Shown: in pieces, positions 8,027 through 15,586 of the stretch
Numbering within the stretch: position 1 is the stretch's first letter
Layout of the letters: each line of letters opens with the position of its first letter
NCBI GenBank assembly: GCA_005787345.1
Contig: SYBH01000021.1
Span: 1-51,741, forward strand
From: Actinomycetota bacterium
Lineage (GTDB): Bacteria; Actinomycetota; Acidimicrobiia; Acidimicrobiales; Acidimicrobilacustridaceae
Direction: 5' to 3'
Length of the DNA: 51,741 nt
Notes under the pieces: generated by a model
What the model was told of the DNA's origin: nothing
Databases searched by the model: none
What the model saw: the letters and a program-made list of their open reading frames with translations, nothing else
Translations under genes and position numbers: made by a program

Positions 8027-9456
8027 CGAGCGGTCTCCAGTTGTTTCCATTCCTCGAATGCAACGAGACGGTCATCGAAAGGAGCGGTTGACTCGCCAAT
8101 TATCTGAACGGTCTCGTGACCCTTGCCAGCCAGAAGAACGATGTCTCCGGGCGCTGCACTTCGGAGAGCCGCGGAAATCGCTGTCCGACGGTTGGGTTCC
8201 ACGATGATTGAACTTGCTCGTGGACTCGACACCCGCTGCACACCTTCCAAAATCGAAGCGATGATCTGATCAGTAGATTCAGACCTTGAATTGTCTGCAG
8301 TAATAATGACCGAGTCGGCACGCTGCGCTGCGGTTTCTCCCATCATCGAGCGCTTGGACGGATCCCGGTCGCCACCGCATCCAAAGACGACGATGACGCG
8401 ACCATCGACAATGTCACCGGCAGCACGAAGGAGCTGCTCAAGGCCATCAGGAGTGTGTGCATAGTCAACGATGATCGCGAATGGCTGCCCGGCATCGACT
8501 CGTTCGAATCGGCCTTCAACGACGAGTGGGAGGGAAAGCCCTTCAGCGATTGTGGCGTCGTCGATGCCCAAGACTCGAGCAGTGTGAGCGGCACCGAGCG
8601 CGTTACTCACGTTGAATAATCCACCAAGAGGAAGTGAGATTGCATGCCCGCGCCACCGAAAGGTCGAACCATCAACTGAGAGTTGCAACTCCTCGACTTC
8701 ATCGAGCGAATAGCCATTGGTGGGAACAGTTGCGGCATCGGCAAGAAGTCGCCCATGGGGGCTGTCGAGATTCACAACCGCCGCTTCGCAACGTTCGAGG
8801 GCAAAGAGGCGAGCCTTCGTTTCGAAGTACTCCTCCATCGAACCGTGGTAATCAAGGTGATCACGGCTCAAGTTTGTGAACAACGCAACGCGAAACTTCA
8901 TTGCATCGACGCGGCGTTGGTCGATCGCATGAGACGAAACTTCCATCGCCACGACTTCGACACCTGCGTCGCGCCATTCGGCCAAACGGCGTTGGATGTC
9001 TGGAGACTCCGGAGTCGTGCGTGCACCAGAAAGAGTCCCGAGTACCTCAACATTTCGTCGAGCCGCCTTGAAGATGTTTCGGAGCATCCACGTCGTCGTG
9101 GTTTTCCCATTTGTTCCAGTCACTCCAACGACGACAAGGTCTTCGGCCGGATGTCCAAAACACGCTGCCGATACTGTCGCCATCGCTTCCCGCACGTTCG
9201 AAACCACAAGCTGAGGAACGTCGACAGCAACACGGTGATCTACGAGCAGCGCAATTGCTCCGGCAGCGACGGCCTCAGCGGCATGGAGGTGTCCGTCGTC
9301 AGAAACTCCGGGGACACAGCAAAAAAGTGAACCGACTCGAACATGACGAGAATCAAAATTCACGTCGGTGATTTCCAGATCATCGAATGATGGTGAGCCA
9401 TCGGCGCCCACCATCTCGACCTCATTCAGTTCGGCAACGATCGTCGCCAGTCGCAC
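8023..9456 (-). CDS. murE: UDP-N-acetylmuramoyl-L-alanyl-D-glutamate--diamino acid ligase MurE
   Basis: Adds the third stem-peptide residue. Motifs in order: N-terminal DSRHVRVGSLFCCVPG, P-loop GVTGTNGKTTTTWML, the MurE-specific EVSSHAIDQRR and SRDHLDYHGSMEEY, VDYAHTPDGLEQLL, GCGGDRDPSKR, and AGKGHETVQ. The amino-acid-recognition motif, DNPR in diaminopimelate-adding enzymes, reads DNSR here, so the Arg is kept but the Pro is Ser. That fits a diaminopimelate-type substrate but does not prove the stereoisomer. GTG start at 9456, three bases after the ftsI stop; 477 residues hold a single ligase, not a MurE-MurF fusion. Confidence 0.94.
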   Translation of the reverse strand: MRLATIVAELNEVEMVGADGSPSFDDLEITDVNFDSRHVRVGSLFCCVPGVSDDGHLHAAEAVAAGAIALLVDHRVAVDVPQLVVSNVREAMATVSAACFGHPAEDLVVVGVTGTNGKTTTTWMLRNIFKAARRNVEVLGTLSGARTTPESPDIQRRLAEWRDAGVEVVAMEVSSHAIDQRRVDAMKFRVALFTNLSRDHLDYHGSMEEYFETKARLFALERCEAAVVNLDSPHGRLLADAATVPTNGYSLDEVEELQLSVDGSTFRWRGHAISLPLGGLFNVSNALGAAHTARVLGIDDATIAEGLSLPLVVEGRFERVDAGQPFAIIVDYAHTPDGLEQLLRAAGDIVDGRVIVVFGCGGDRDPSKRSMMGETAAQRADSVIITADNSRSESTDQIIASILEGVQRVSSPRASSIIVEPNRRTAISAALRSAAPGDIVLLAGKGHETVQIIGESTAPFDDRLVAFEEWKQLETAR

Positions 9457-9459
9457 ACG

Positions 9460-11775
9460 TCACCTCACCGATGCGGTTCTACGCGCCGCCGTCGTTGTCG
9501 TAGTTGGCGCTGGTGGGGCGCTCGTGGTCGGTGTCGAGAATGCAATCGCTTCAGGTGAGCCCGCAGTCAACGCCCGTACACGATCGCCGTCGGTAACAAT
9601 TGCCTGGGTTGAGGAACTCGGGAGTCCAAGCACTGCAGAGACTGGAGCTCCTCCAAGTGCAATATCAGTTGCAGCGGGAGCAATCCCGAGACGATTGAGT
9701 GCAAACGAACCGAGTTTCGAAAAAACCGGAGCAGCCGTTGCGCCACCGGTGTAGGCACCACTCGGTTCATCAATCATGACGTAGACCGAGAGCGCTGGCT
9801 GTTGGGCAGGCACAAAGCCAACAAAGGTTGACTGGTAGCGAACAACGCCCATCTTGTCGATGTAGCCACCACCTGGCTGCGGCTTCCGAGAGGTGCCCGT
9901 CTTCCCGGCGACCGAGTAGCCGTTGATGGCAGCAAGACGACCGGTCCCCTCATCCACCACATTGCGCAACATGATGTTCATCTTGTCGGCAGTACCCGCA
10001 CTCACTGCCCGATGTGAATCGCCGGCAGCAGTCGGATGTTCGACACCATCGGCATCGACGGTCGAGTCAACCAACTTCGGTCCCACGTACATGCCCTGGT
10101 TTGCGATCGTGTTATAAGCGAAGAGCATTTGCATCGGCGTTACCGAAATACTTTGACCAATTGCGATCGAAGGAAGCGACGTCCCGGAATACTTCGACGG
10201 AGCAAGCACTGAACCAGATGCTTCATTTGGGAAATTGAGAGAAGTCTTTGATCCGAAACCGAAAGCCTTCTGCGCGGAATACAACGCTTCTTTGCCCAGG
10301 CCTTGGCCGATTTTGATCGTCCCAACATTCGAAGAATGAGTGAGGATCTGCGCGGTGTCCCAAGTAACCGTTCCGCGGCCTTCGGATTCACCAAATTCGG
10401 CGTCGTAGATCCTGAGCGATGGTGGAAGATTGAATTGCGAAGTCGGACTGATCTGACCTGCATCCATCGCTCCAGCGAGAGTGACAATCTTCATTACTGA
10501 ACCCGGTTCGTACTGGGTTGTCAGAGCTGAGTTGTTCGAACTTACGCGCACAGCGCCAGTCTCAGGATCGAGGACCATGTCGGCGATCGCCAGGACTTCA
10601 CCCGTACCGGGCTTACTGACAATCGCAATGCCACCCTTTGCCCCGGTGGCCTTCACCTGTTCGCCGAGCAAGCGCTCGGCCTCAAACTGAATCGACTGAT
10701 CGATGGTCAGTTTGAGGTCGTCACCTTTTTGCGCAGGAGTAACAGAATGGTCACCCACAGCAATCGTTTGACCCCGCGGACTGCGCTCAAGCGAGATACT
10801 CCCTGGCGTGCCAGTAAGAGCCGCCCCGAACTGCGACTCCAGTCCCGAAATGCCAACGTTGTCGACATCAACGCTACCTAAGAGCGATCGGGCCGAATCA
10901 CCTGCGGGCGCGAAGCGCTCGCTTTCTTCAAGAAGTGCCACACCGGCAAGACCGAGAGCTTCAACCTGATCAGCAACTTCCGCGGTCACGCGACGCGCAA
11001 GATACGCAAACCGCCCAGGCCCATTCATTTTCGATTCAATGAACAACGGATCAAGACCAAGAATCGGAGCGAGTTTCGCCGCCTCGCTTGAGGCGTCAGT
11101 CACAAGCTTCGGATCCACGAAAATTGACCTACCGGGACGAGAGATCACAAGTTCAGCGCCGTTGCGGTCAAGAATCGCACCGCGTTCGGCAGCAAGTACC
11201 TGCGTATTCGTTCGCTGTCCTGCTCCATATTCAACGTAACGATCTCGGCCAACCGTCTGGAGGAAGACAACTTTTGTGAGGACGATCGAAAAGAGAATGA
11301 TGAAGACCACAAAGAGAATGAGTGTGCGGCGGCGTTGATTCCCAACCGATGTGCTTACCAAAACAGGCTTCGAGCCTTTTCCTGAGCTCGATGGGTCGAA
11401 AACTCCCTGAAGCGAGGAAATGACAGATGCAATCGTCGAAGCGATTGCGACTTGGATCAGTTCAGAAGCGGATCGCGAACTGTGTATCGAAGGCTGACGG
11501 GTGGCATGGGTCGCTGAAGAAACTGGGCGGTGCTCAGTCCTGCGCTCCCTCGGCTGCACACGATCGACCGGACGGACCTCGCGAGGAACGCGCGCAGTGG
11601 GAGGTGCGGTGCGAGGTGCGGTGGTGCCGCGTCCAGATGAATGACGAGCCGGACGCGTCGGTGTAGTCACACGACGGCGACCGCGAGGTAAGTAATCAGG
11701 CGAGTTCCAAGGAGCGCTCTTTTGCGGATGGTCAACCGAGGGGGATCCGGGACCGGGGCCGGGAGGCGGATTCAT
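9460..11775 (-). CDS. ftsI: Septal transpeptidase FtsI (class B penicillin-binding protein)
   Basis: D,D-transpeptidase that cross-links septal peptidoglycan, partner of FtsW. The 771 residues begin with a Pro/Arg/Ser-rich cytoplasmic stretch of about 145 residues, then one membrane segment (about 151-173), a PBP dimerisation domain starting ERGAILDRNGAELV, and the transpeptidase domain with SVMK (catalytic Ser426), SSN (481-483) and KTGTS (625-629). The C-terminus ends in a Pro/Thr-rich tail. The ATG overlaps the ftsL stop (ATGA). The N-terminal extension is far longer than in E. coli but long basic ones are known in actinobacteria. Confidence 0.95.
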   Translation of the reverse strand: MNPPPGPGPGSPSVDHPQKSAPWNSPDYLPRGRRRVTTPTRPARHSSGRGTTAPRTAPPTARVPREVRPVDRVQPRERRTEHRPVSSATHATRQPSIHSSRSASELIQVAIASTIASVISSLQGVFDPSSSGKGSKPVLVSTSVGNQRRRTLILFVVFIILFSIVLTKVVFLQTVGRDRYVEYGAGQRTNTQVLAAERGAILDRNGAELVISRPGRSIFVDPKLVTDASSEAAKLAPILGLDPLFIESKMNGPGRFAYLARRVTAEVADQVEALGLAGVALLEESERFAPAGDSARSLLGSVDVDNVGISGLESQFGAALTGTPGSISLERSPRGQTIAVGDHSVTPAQKGDDLKLTIDQSIQFEAERLLGEQVKATGAKGGIAIVSKPGTGEVLAIADMVLDPETGAVRVSSNNSALTTQYEPGSVMKIVTLAGAMDAGQISPTSQFNLPPSLRIYDAEFGESEGRGTVTWDTAQILTHSSNVGTIKIGQGLGKEALYSAQKAFGFGSKTSLNFPNEASGSVLAPSKYSGTSLPSIAIGQSISVTPMQMLFAYNTIANQGMYVGPKLVDSTVDADGVEHPTAAGDSHRAVSAGTADKMNIMLRNVVDEGTGRLAAINGYSVAGKTGTSRKPQPGGGYIDKMGVVRYQSTFVGFVPAQQPALSVYVMIDEPSGAYTGGATAAPVFSKLGSFALNRLGIAPAATDIALGGAPVSAVLGLPSSSTQAIVTDGDRVRALTAGSPEAIAFSTPTTSAPPAPTTTTTAARRTASVR

Positions 11776-12296
11776 CGCTTGACCACAGTCGTCGGAGTGG
11801 TTGCCTTCGCAACTGTGGTTGGCGTCGTCTTCGGAACAACGGTGGTCGCCGTGGCCTTCGGAACGGCCTTCGGCGTAGGTGCCGGTGGCGTTTCGCCCGC
11901 ACGTGCGTCATCAGTCGCCTTGGGTTGCAAATAGACCGGCGTCGGCGACGGAATCATCCCGAGCCTCGTTGTGGCGGCGGTCGTGATGTTCTGCGGACTC
12001 TGTAATTGGGCCAGTTCAACACGGAGAAGTTCGGCACGAGTTTCCGCTTCAGCGATGCGATTGTTGACGCGATCAATGTGCGCCTGTTCTGAAATAATCA
12101 GGGTCTGCGCGGCTGCGATTGCGAAAAGCACAACAACCACGCCAACGATGCCTGCCATCAAACCGATACGGCGACGTTCAGGTGCAGTGCGATCGACAAG
12201 TCGAAGTCGCGACCGAAGTCCCTCACGCGTTGACTCCTGTGGCGCGCGATGGGCCGCAGCGCGACGCCCTTCAGCAGCAACTCTTGCGCTGGTCAT
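11772..12296 (-). CDS. ftsL: FtsL-like division protein
   Basis: Small bitopic protein in the FtsL slot between rsmH and ftsI. The 174 residues have a basic cytoplasmic N-terminus, a membrane segment at about 45-66, and a short coiled coil (about 69-98: EQAHIDRVNNRIAEAETRAE) as in FtsL/DivIC proteins. The part after residue 115 is a low-complexity Thr/Pro/Lys/Val tail ending TTVAKATTPTTVVKR, outside the membrane by the predicted topology. The ATG overlaps the rsmH stop (ATGA). Sequence alone would not separate FtsL from DivIC; the place in the cluster decides it. Confidence 0.8.
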   Translation of the reverse strand: MTSARVAAEGRRAAAHRAPQESTREGLRSRLRLVDRTAPERRRIGLMAGIVGVVVVLFAIAAAQTLIISEQAHIDRVNNRIAEAETRAELLRVELAQLQSPQNITTAATTRLGMIPSPTPVYLQPKATDDARAGETPPAPTPKAVPKATATTVVPKTTPTTVAKATTPTTVVKR

Positions 12297-13234
12297 GACC
12301 GTTCCGCGATTCGAAGTCGAGCGCTTTCAGCACGTGGGTTGCTCTCACGTTCGGCTGCGCTCGGCGTGGTTCCACCGCGACGGACAAGCCGAACCGTCGA
12401 CTTAGCACCACAAACGCAGGGAAGGTTCGTGGGGCAGGTGCAGCCACCAGACTCTGCATCGCGCATGACCTGCTTGACGATGCGATCTTCGCCGGAGTGA
12501 TAGGACAAAACCACCAAACGGCCAGCAGGAGCCAATGAGTCGATCGCCGCTTCAAGAGCAACGGGAAGCACACCGAGTTCATTGTTCACTTCTATGCGAA
12601 TCGCCTGAAACGTTCGCTTGGCCGGATGCCCGCCAGTTCGGCGTGCAGGTGCAGGAATCGCATCTCGAGTGATTTCTGCAAGTTGCGTAGTCGTTTCCAC
12701 TGGACGGGCAGCAATGATCGCTCGGGCAATACGTCCAGCAAAGCGCTCATCGCCAAACTCGCCAAGCACACGAGCAAGGGCCTTTTCGTCGTACTCATTA
12801 ACGACTGTCATCGCGCTAAGCGCACGGGATGGATCCATCCGCATGTCGAGGGGCGCATCAAAGCGATAACTAAAGCCACGTTCAGCTCGGTCGAACTGCG
12901 GAGAGCTCACACCAAGGTCAAACAACGCACCAACAATGAGTTGACCGGCGAGTTCGGCATTGATGACCGACGCAATCGAGTCGAAACGGGCCTGCACGGT
13001 GCGAGCACGATCACCAAAAGGTGCAAGGCGTTCATTCGCAACTGCAAGTGCATCGGGGTCCTGGTCGATACCAAGTACCGAAAGGTGCGGGTAGGTCTCG
13101 AGAAGAGCCGTTGCATGGCCAGCGCCACCGAGGGTTGCATCGATGACCCAACCAGCCGGGACTGATTCGAAGGCCGCCACGATCTCGTCGAGCATCACCG
13201 GGCGGTGGTCGAACGATTCGCGGGTTGCGGCCAT
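12293..13234 (-). CDS. rsmH: 16S rRNA (cytosine(1402)-N(4))-methyltransferase RsmH (MraW)
   Basis: SAM-dependent methyltransferase acting on C1402 of 16S rRNA in the decoding site. Motifs: HRPVMLDE at the N-terminus, SAM site DATLGGAGHA and GIDQDPDAL, DLGVSSPQFD, RGFSYRFDAPLDMRM, and LSYHSGEDRIVK. I place the start at the ATG at 13234 (MAATRESFDH...; 313 residues, family size), with GAGAGG as ribosome binding site. The frame is open further upstream, but that stretch is the structured leader described separately. The leader suggests translation or transcription of this gene and the operon behind it is controlled. Confidence 0.95.
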   Translation of the reverse strand: MAATRESFDHRPVMLDEIVAAFESVPAGWVIDATLGGAGHATALLETYPHLSVLGIDQDPDALAVANERLAPFGDRARTVQARFDSIASVINAELAGQLIVGALFDLGVSSPQFDRAERGFSYRFDAPLDMRMDPSRALSAMTVVNEYDEKALARVLGEFGDERFAGRIARAIIAARPVETTTQLAEITRDAIPAPARRTGGHPAKRTFQAIRIEVNNELGVLPVALEAAIDSLAPAGRLVVLSYHSGEDRIVKQVMRDAESGGCTCPTNLPCVCGAKSTVRLVRRGGTTPSAAERESNPRAESARLRIAERS

Positions 13235-13249
13235 AACAGATACCTCTCG

Positions 13250-13395
13250 CTGCTGAGCCAGTCGGCAGAGCCGGTACCGGTCCTCAGCAGTCCCTCGGAA
13301 CACCGGCGCCCGCCGGGATTTCTCCCCGGTCGGGCTCGATGGGAAGCGGGCGGAGTAGGGGCCTTCCATCGTGTGTTCCGAGAGACTGCTGAAAA
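13250..13395 (-). promoter_or_regulatory. Structured RNA leader of rsmH with mutually exclusive stems
   Basis: On the minus strand 13373-13391 pairs with 13285-13303 over 19 bp with one G-U pair, closing a 69-base region. Inside it are two further hairpins: 13363-13371 with 13337-13346, and 13325-13334 with 13309-13317 (7-base loop). The 3' arm (13283-13290, CTGCTGAG in the RNA) is also perfectly complementary to CTCAGCAG at 13250-13257, which lies next to the GAGAGG ribosome binding site. Two exclusive folds are therefore possible. A conserved actinobacterial mraW RNA motif is known upstream of this gene; whether this is the same element or a different one cannot be told here. Confidence 0.65.
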
Positions 13396-13416
13396 TCGGG
13401 CGACCGGCTCGGTCGC
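13392..13416 (-). terminator. Terminator-like hairpin in the mraZ-rsmH leader
   Basis: A perfect 7-bp hairpin (GCGACCG, loop AGC, CGGTCGC on the minus strand, 13416-13400) is followed by CCGATTTT (13399-13392). It lies about 50 bases after the mraZ stop and just before the first arm of the rsmH leader stem. The short U-run makes it weak; an attenuation role is an inference. Confidence 0.4.
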
Positions 13417-13467
13417 AGGAGTGGTCCTTTCGTTGGTGGGTCAGGGACAAAGGGGACATGACACGGA

Positions 13468-13887
13468 CTAGAGCCCCAAGGACGTAACGGCTTGAGTGAG
13501 GCTGTCGTCGGCGAGTGATGCTTGGTCGTTCCAGCGACCTGCGTTCCAGATCTCGATCCGTCCAAAGGCGCCAATGACAACGGCTTCTTTGTCGAGCGAG
13601 GCGAAATCGCGCAAGCGCTGGGGAATGGTGATGCGGCCTTGTGAATCGGGTCGGACTTCGTGGGCATTGGCGGCGAAGGCACGGAGCGATTCCTGGCTGG
13701 TTTCACCCGAACGGACCTTGTCCTGGAGTCGGGTGGCCATTTCGCCAAAGCCTTCTTCGGTCCAGAGGCCAAGACAGCGGTCGAGCTGGGAAATGAATCC
13801 CTTATCGACCAACTGGGCGCGGAAGGTCGCGGGAAGGACCACTCGGCCCTTGTCATCGAGCGAATGCTCGAACGTCCCAACGAACAT
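13468..13887 (-). CDS. mraZ: Transcriptional regulator MraZ
   Basis: DNA-binding repressor of the dcw operon made of two SpoVT/AbrB-type half-domains. The 139-residue frame starts MFVGTFEHSLDDKGRVVLPA (first DxKGR half-site) and repeats the pattern at RPDSQGRITIPQRLRDFA. ATG at 13887. It is the first gene of the cluster, behind a promoter that carries GTGGG repeats of the MraZ-box type, so autoregulation is likely. A 233-base leader separates it from rsmH. Confidence 0.95.
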   Translation of the reverse strand: MFVGTFEHSLDDKGRVVLPATFRAQLVDKGFISQLDRCLGLWTEEGFGEMATRLQDKVRSGETSQESLRAFAANAHEVRPDSQGRITIPQRLRDFASLDKEAVVIGAFGRIEIWNAGRWNDQASLADDSLTQAVTSLGL

Positions 13888-13935
13888 GCCTGCAATCCTC
13901 TCCACCGGCTCCCCACGGAGCCCCTCCGGACAGAC

Positions 13936-13964
13936 ATATTGCCCCACTTCCCCCCACTTCGCAA
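13936..13964 (-). promoter_or_regulatory. mraZ promoter with two MraZ boxes
   Basis: Reading the minus strand: TTGCGA (13964-13959), 17 bases, CAATAT (13941-13936), an acceptable -35/-10 pair. Between them lie two GTGGG repeats at 13957-13953 and 13947-13943, exactly 10 bp apart. A third GTGGG is at 13916-13912 in the leader. MraZ is known to bind tandem TGGG-type repeats with about 10-bp spacing in its own promoter, so binding here would block RNA polymerase. Confidence 0.55.
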
Positions 13965-14047
13965 GTACATCCCTCCCTTTTCTCCCCGCAGACCCCAAAA
14001 CGGCCGAAAAATGGGAGCACCGAACCCAGCCCACTCAATGGAGACGC

Positions 14048-14062
14048 CAGACCTAGGGTCTG
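14048..14062. promoter_or_regulatory. Inverted repeat upstream of an SDR gene
   Basis: CAGACC-TAG-GGTCTG, a perfect 6-3-6 palindrome 27 bases before the ATG at 14090 and within the divergent region with mraZ. The length and symmetry fit a homodimeric repressor site. No regulator gene sits next to it. Confidence 0.35.
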
Positions 14063-14089
14063 AACCGAACAGCAAAAAGGGGAATTTCG

Positions 14090-14881
14090 ATGCTGCTTAA
14101 AGGCAAAATTGCGATCGTCACTGGGGCAGCCCGGGGCACCGGAGCGGCTATCTGCCGACGATTCATCGACGAGGGCGCCACAGTCGTTGTCACCGATGTG
14201 CTGTCTGAAGAAGGTCGCACCCAGGCTGAGGAACTTGGACCCCAGGCTTCGTTTGCATCACTCGATGTCACGAACGAAACCCAGTGGACATCAGTGGTTA
14301 ACGACATACTCGCTACCCACGGGCGTATCGACCTCCTCGTCAACAACGCCGGCATCCTTCATATCGGTTCGATTGTCGAAACCTCGATGGAAACATTTCG
14401 GAGGGTCGTAGATGTCAATGCATCAGGAGCATTCGCAGGCATCGCCGCGGTAACGCCATCGATGACTGCACTTGGAGGCGGATCGATCATCAACATTGCG
14501 TCTATCGACGCGCTTCACGGAATGAATGGACTGAGCGCGTACACCGCAAGCAAATGGGCGATGCGGGGGCTCACCCATGCCGCGGCACTTGAACTCGGTC
14601 GATCGGGAATTCGTGTCAATACCGTTTGTCCCGCTGGCGGTAATCCCGGAATGTATGGACCATGGGGAGCACAACTCATGGAGTTGGGTTCGGCCACTAC
14701 GTCCTACGGAGCAAACCGGGCGATTCCTCGCGAAGCCTCGACCGATGAAATCGCTCGCGTCGCGGTGTTCCTCGCCAGTGACCTTGCCGCAATGGTTACT
14801 GGCGCTGACATCCCTGTCGATGGCGGACACCTGGCTGGCGACTACATCGAAGGATTCGACCGACTCTCGAAAGACTCCTGA
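14090..14881 (+). CDS. Short-chain dehydrogenase/reductase (SDR), classical type
   Basis: NAD(P)-dependent oxidoreductase; substrate unknown. The 263 residues have the cofactor loop TGAARGTG, the LLVNNAG motif, the catalytic Ser in INIASIDA and the catalytic YTASK, and end with the VTGADIPVDGG segment common in this family. Asp in VVTDVL after the second strand favours NAD(H) over NADP(H). The region after the active site (CPAGGNPGMYGPW) resembles 3-alpha/20-beta-hydroxysteroid dehydrogenases, so a steroid or similar alicyclic alcohol is possible. A purine-rich AAAAAGGGGAA stretch serves as ribosome binding site. Confidence 0.88.
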   Translation: MLLKGKIAIVTGAARGTGAAICRRFIDEGATVVVTDVLSEEGRTQAEELGPQASFASLDVTNETQWTSVVNDILATHGRIDLLVNNAGILHIGSIVETSMETFRRVVDVNASGAFAGIAAVTPSMTALGGGSIINIASIDALHGMNGLSAYTASKWAMRGLTHAAALELGRSGIRVNTVCPAGGNPGMYGPWGAQLMELGSATTSYGANRAIPREASTDEIARVAVFLASDLAAMVTGADIPVDGGHLAGDYIEGFDRLSKDS

Positions 14882-14887
14882 GAAGGT

Positions 14888-15550
14888 CTAAACGAGCGCT
14901 TCGAGAAACGCGTCGCGTAAATCGAATGCAGGATCGCCCAAAATTGCTGGGTGCACCTTGACCTGATTGAGATCACCGCCGCTCTTCGAAATGCCAGGTG
15001 CAAGCAGCTCAGCATGACGCTTCGCATCCCAACGCAACGGCACCGAACACTGAAAGCGAGCGCCTGCACGAGTACGCCGTTGCGAAATTCCGACGACCTT
15101 TGCGCCATCGACGGTGACCTCCCCGGCGGCAAGTCCGGCAAAACACACAACGGGCGACAACGTGTTCGTCACCATTTCCCCGCGATGCACCACGCCTTCA
15201 ATACCCAGTGAACGCAAGGCTTCGACCCACACCTCGCCCAGCCATTGAGAGGCAAGGCTCACATCGTCGTTCCATAACGAATCAGATCTACCAATCACAA
15301 CATCGACCCAAAGTTGCGCACCAGGGTCAAGGAGCACCGCCCCTCCCCCGCTCTGACGATTGAAGACATCAACATCAAGTCGTTTTGCTGCATCAAGGTC
15401 GACGTCGTCAATCGATTGCGTTGAACCAAGGGCAAGGGCTGGACCACTCACATCCAGTAACCGCACCGAACGTTGGGCGCCAGAAGGCACACCGTGGCTA
15501 TGAAAGCCCCGAGCATCACCCTTTGCCCTCACCACATCCCAACGAGCCAC
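14888..15550 (-). CDS. Lipoate--protein ligase A family protein
   Basis: Member of the LplA/LipB/BPL fold. The RQSGGGAVLLDPG stretch corresponds to the RRxSGGGAV substrate loop, and VDGAKVVGISQRR holds the Lys expected to contact the lipoyl/octanoyl adenylate. At 220 residues it lacks the C-terminal accessory domain of E. coli LplA, so it could be a one-domain ligase, an octanoyltransferase (LipM-like) or an amidotransferase (LipL-like). GTG start at 15550, divergent from the next SDR with 36 bases between. Its stop lies 6 bases from the convergent SDR stop. Confidence 0.8.
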   Translation of the reverse strand: MARWDVVRAKGDARGFHSHGVPSGAQRSVRLLDVSGPALALGSTQSIDDVDLDAAKRLDVDVFNRQSGGGAVLLDPGAQLWVDVVIGRSDSLWNDDVSLASQWLGEVWVEALRSLGIEGVVHRGEMVTNTLSPVVCFAGLAAGEVTVDGAKVVGISQRRTRAGARFQCSVPLRWDAKRHAELLAPGISKSGGDLNQVKVHPAILGDPAFDLRDAFLEALV

Positions 15551-15586
15551 CGGCGCAGGTTACCGACCAGCGATACGGTCACCGTC

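Noticed and set aside
13235-13459. Longer rsmH start (75 extra residues)
   Set aside because: The extra residues match no RsmH family pattern, and the region is a structured leader with a good ribosome binding site before the ATG at 13234.
13284-14075. 263-codon minus-strand frame crossing mraZ and its leader in another frame
   Set aside because: mraZ in its own frame is unmistakable, and the leader part is better explained by RNA pairing; the product is low-complexity.
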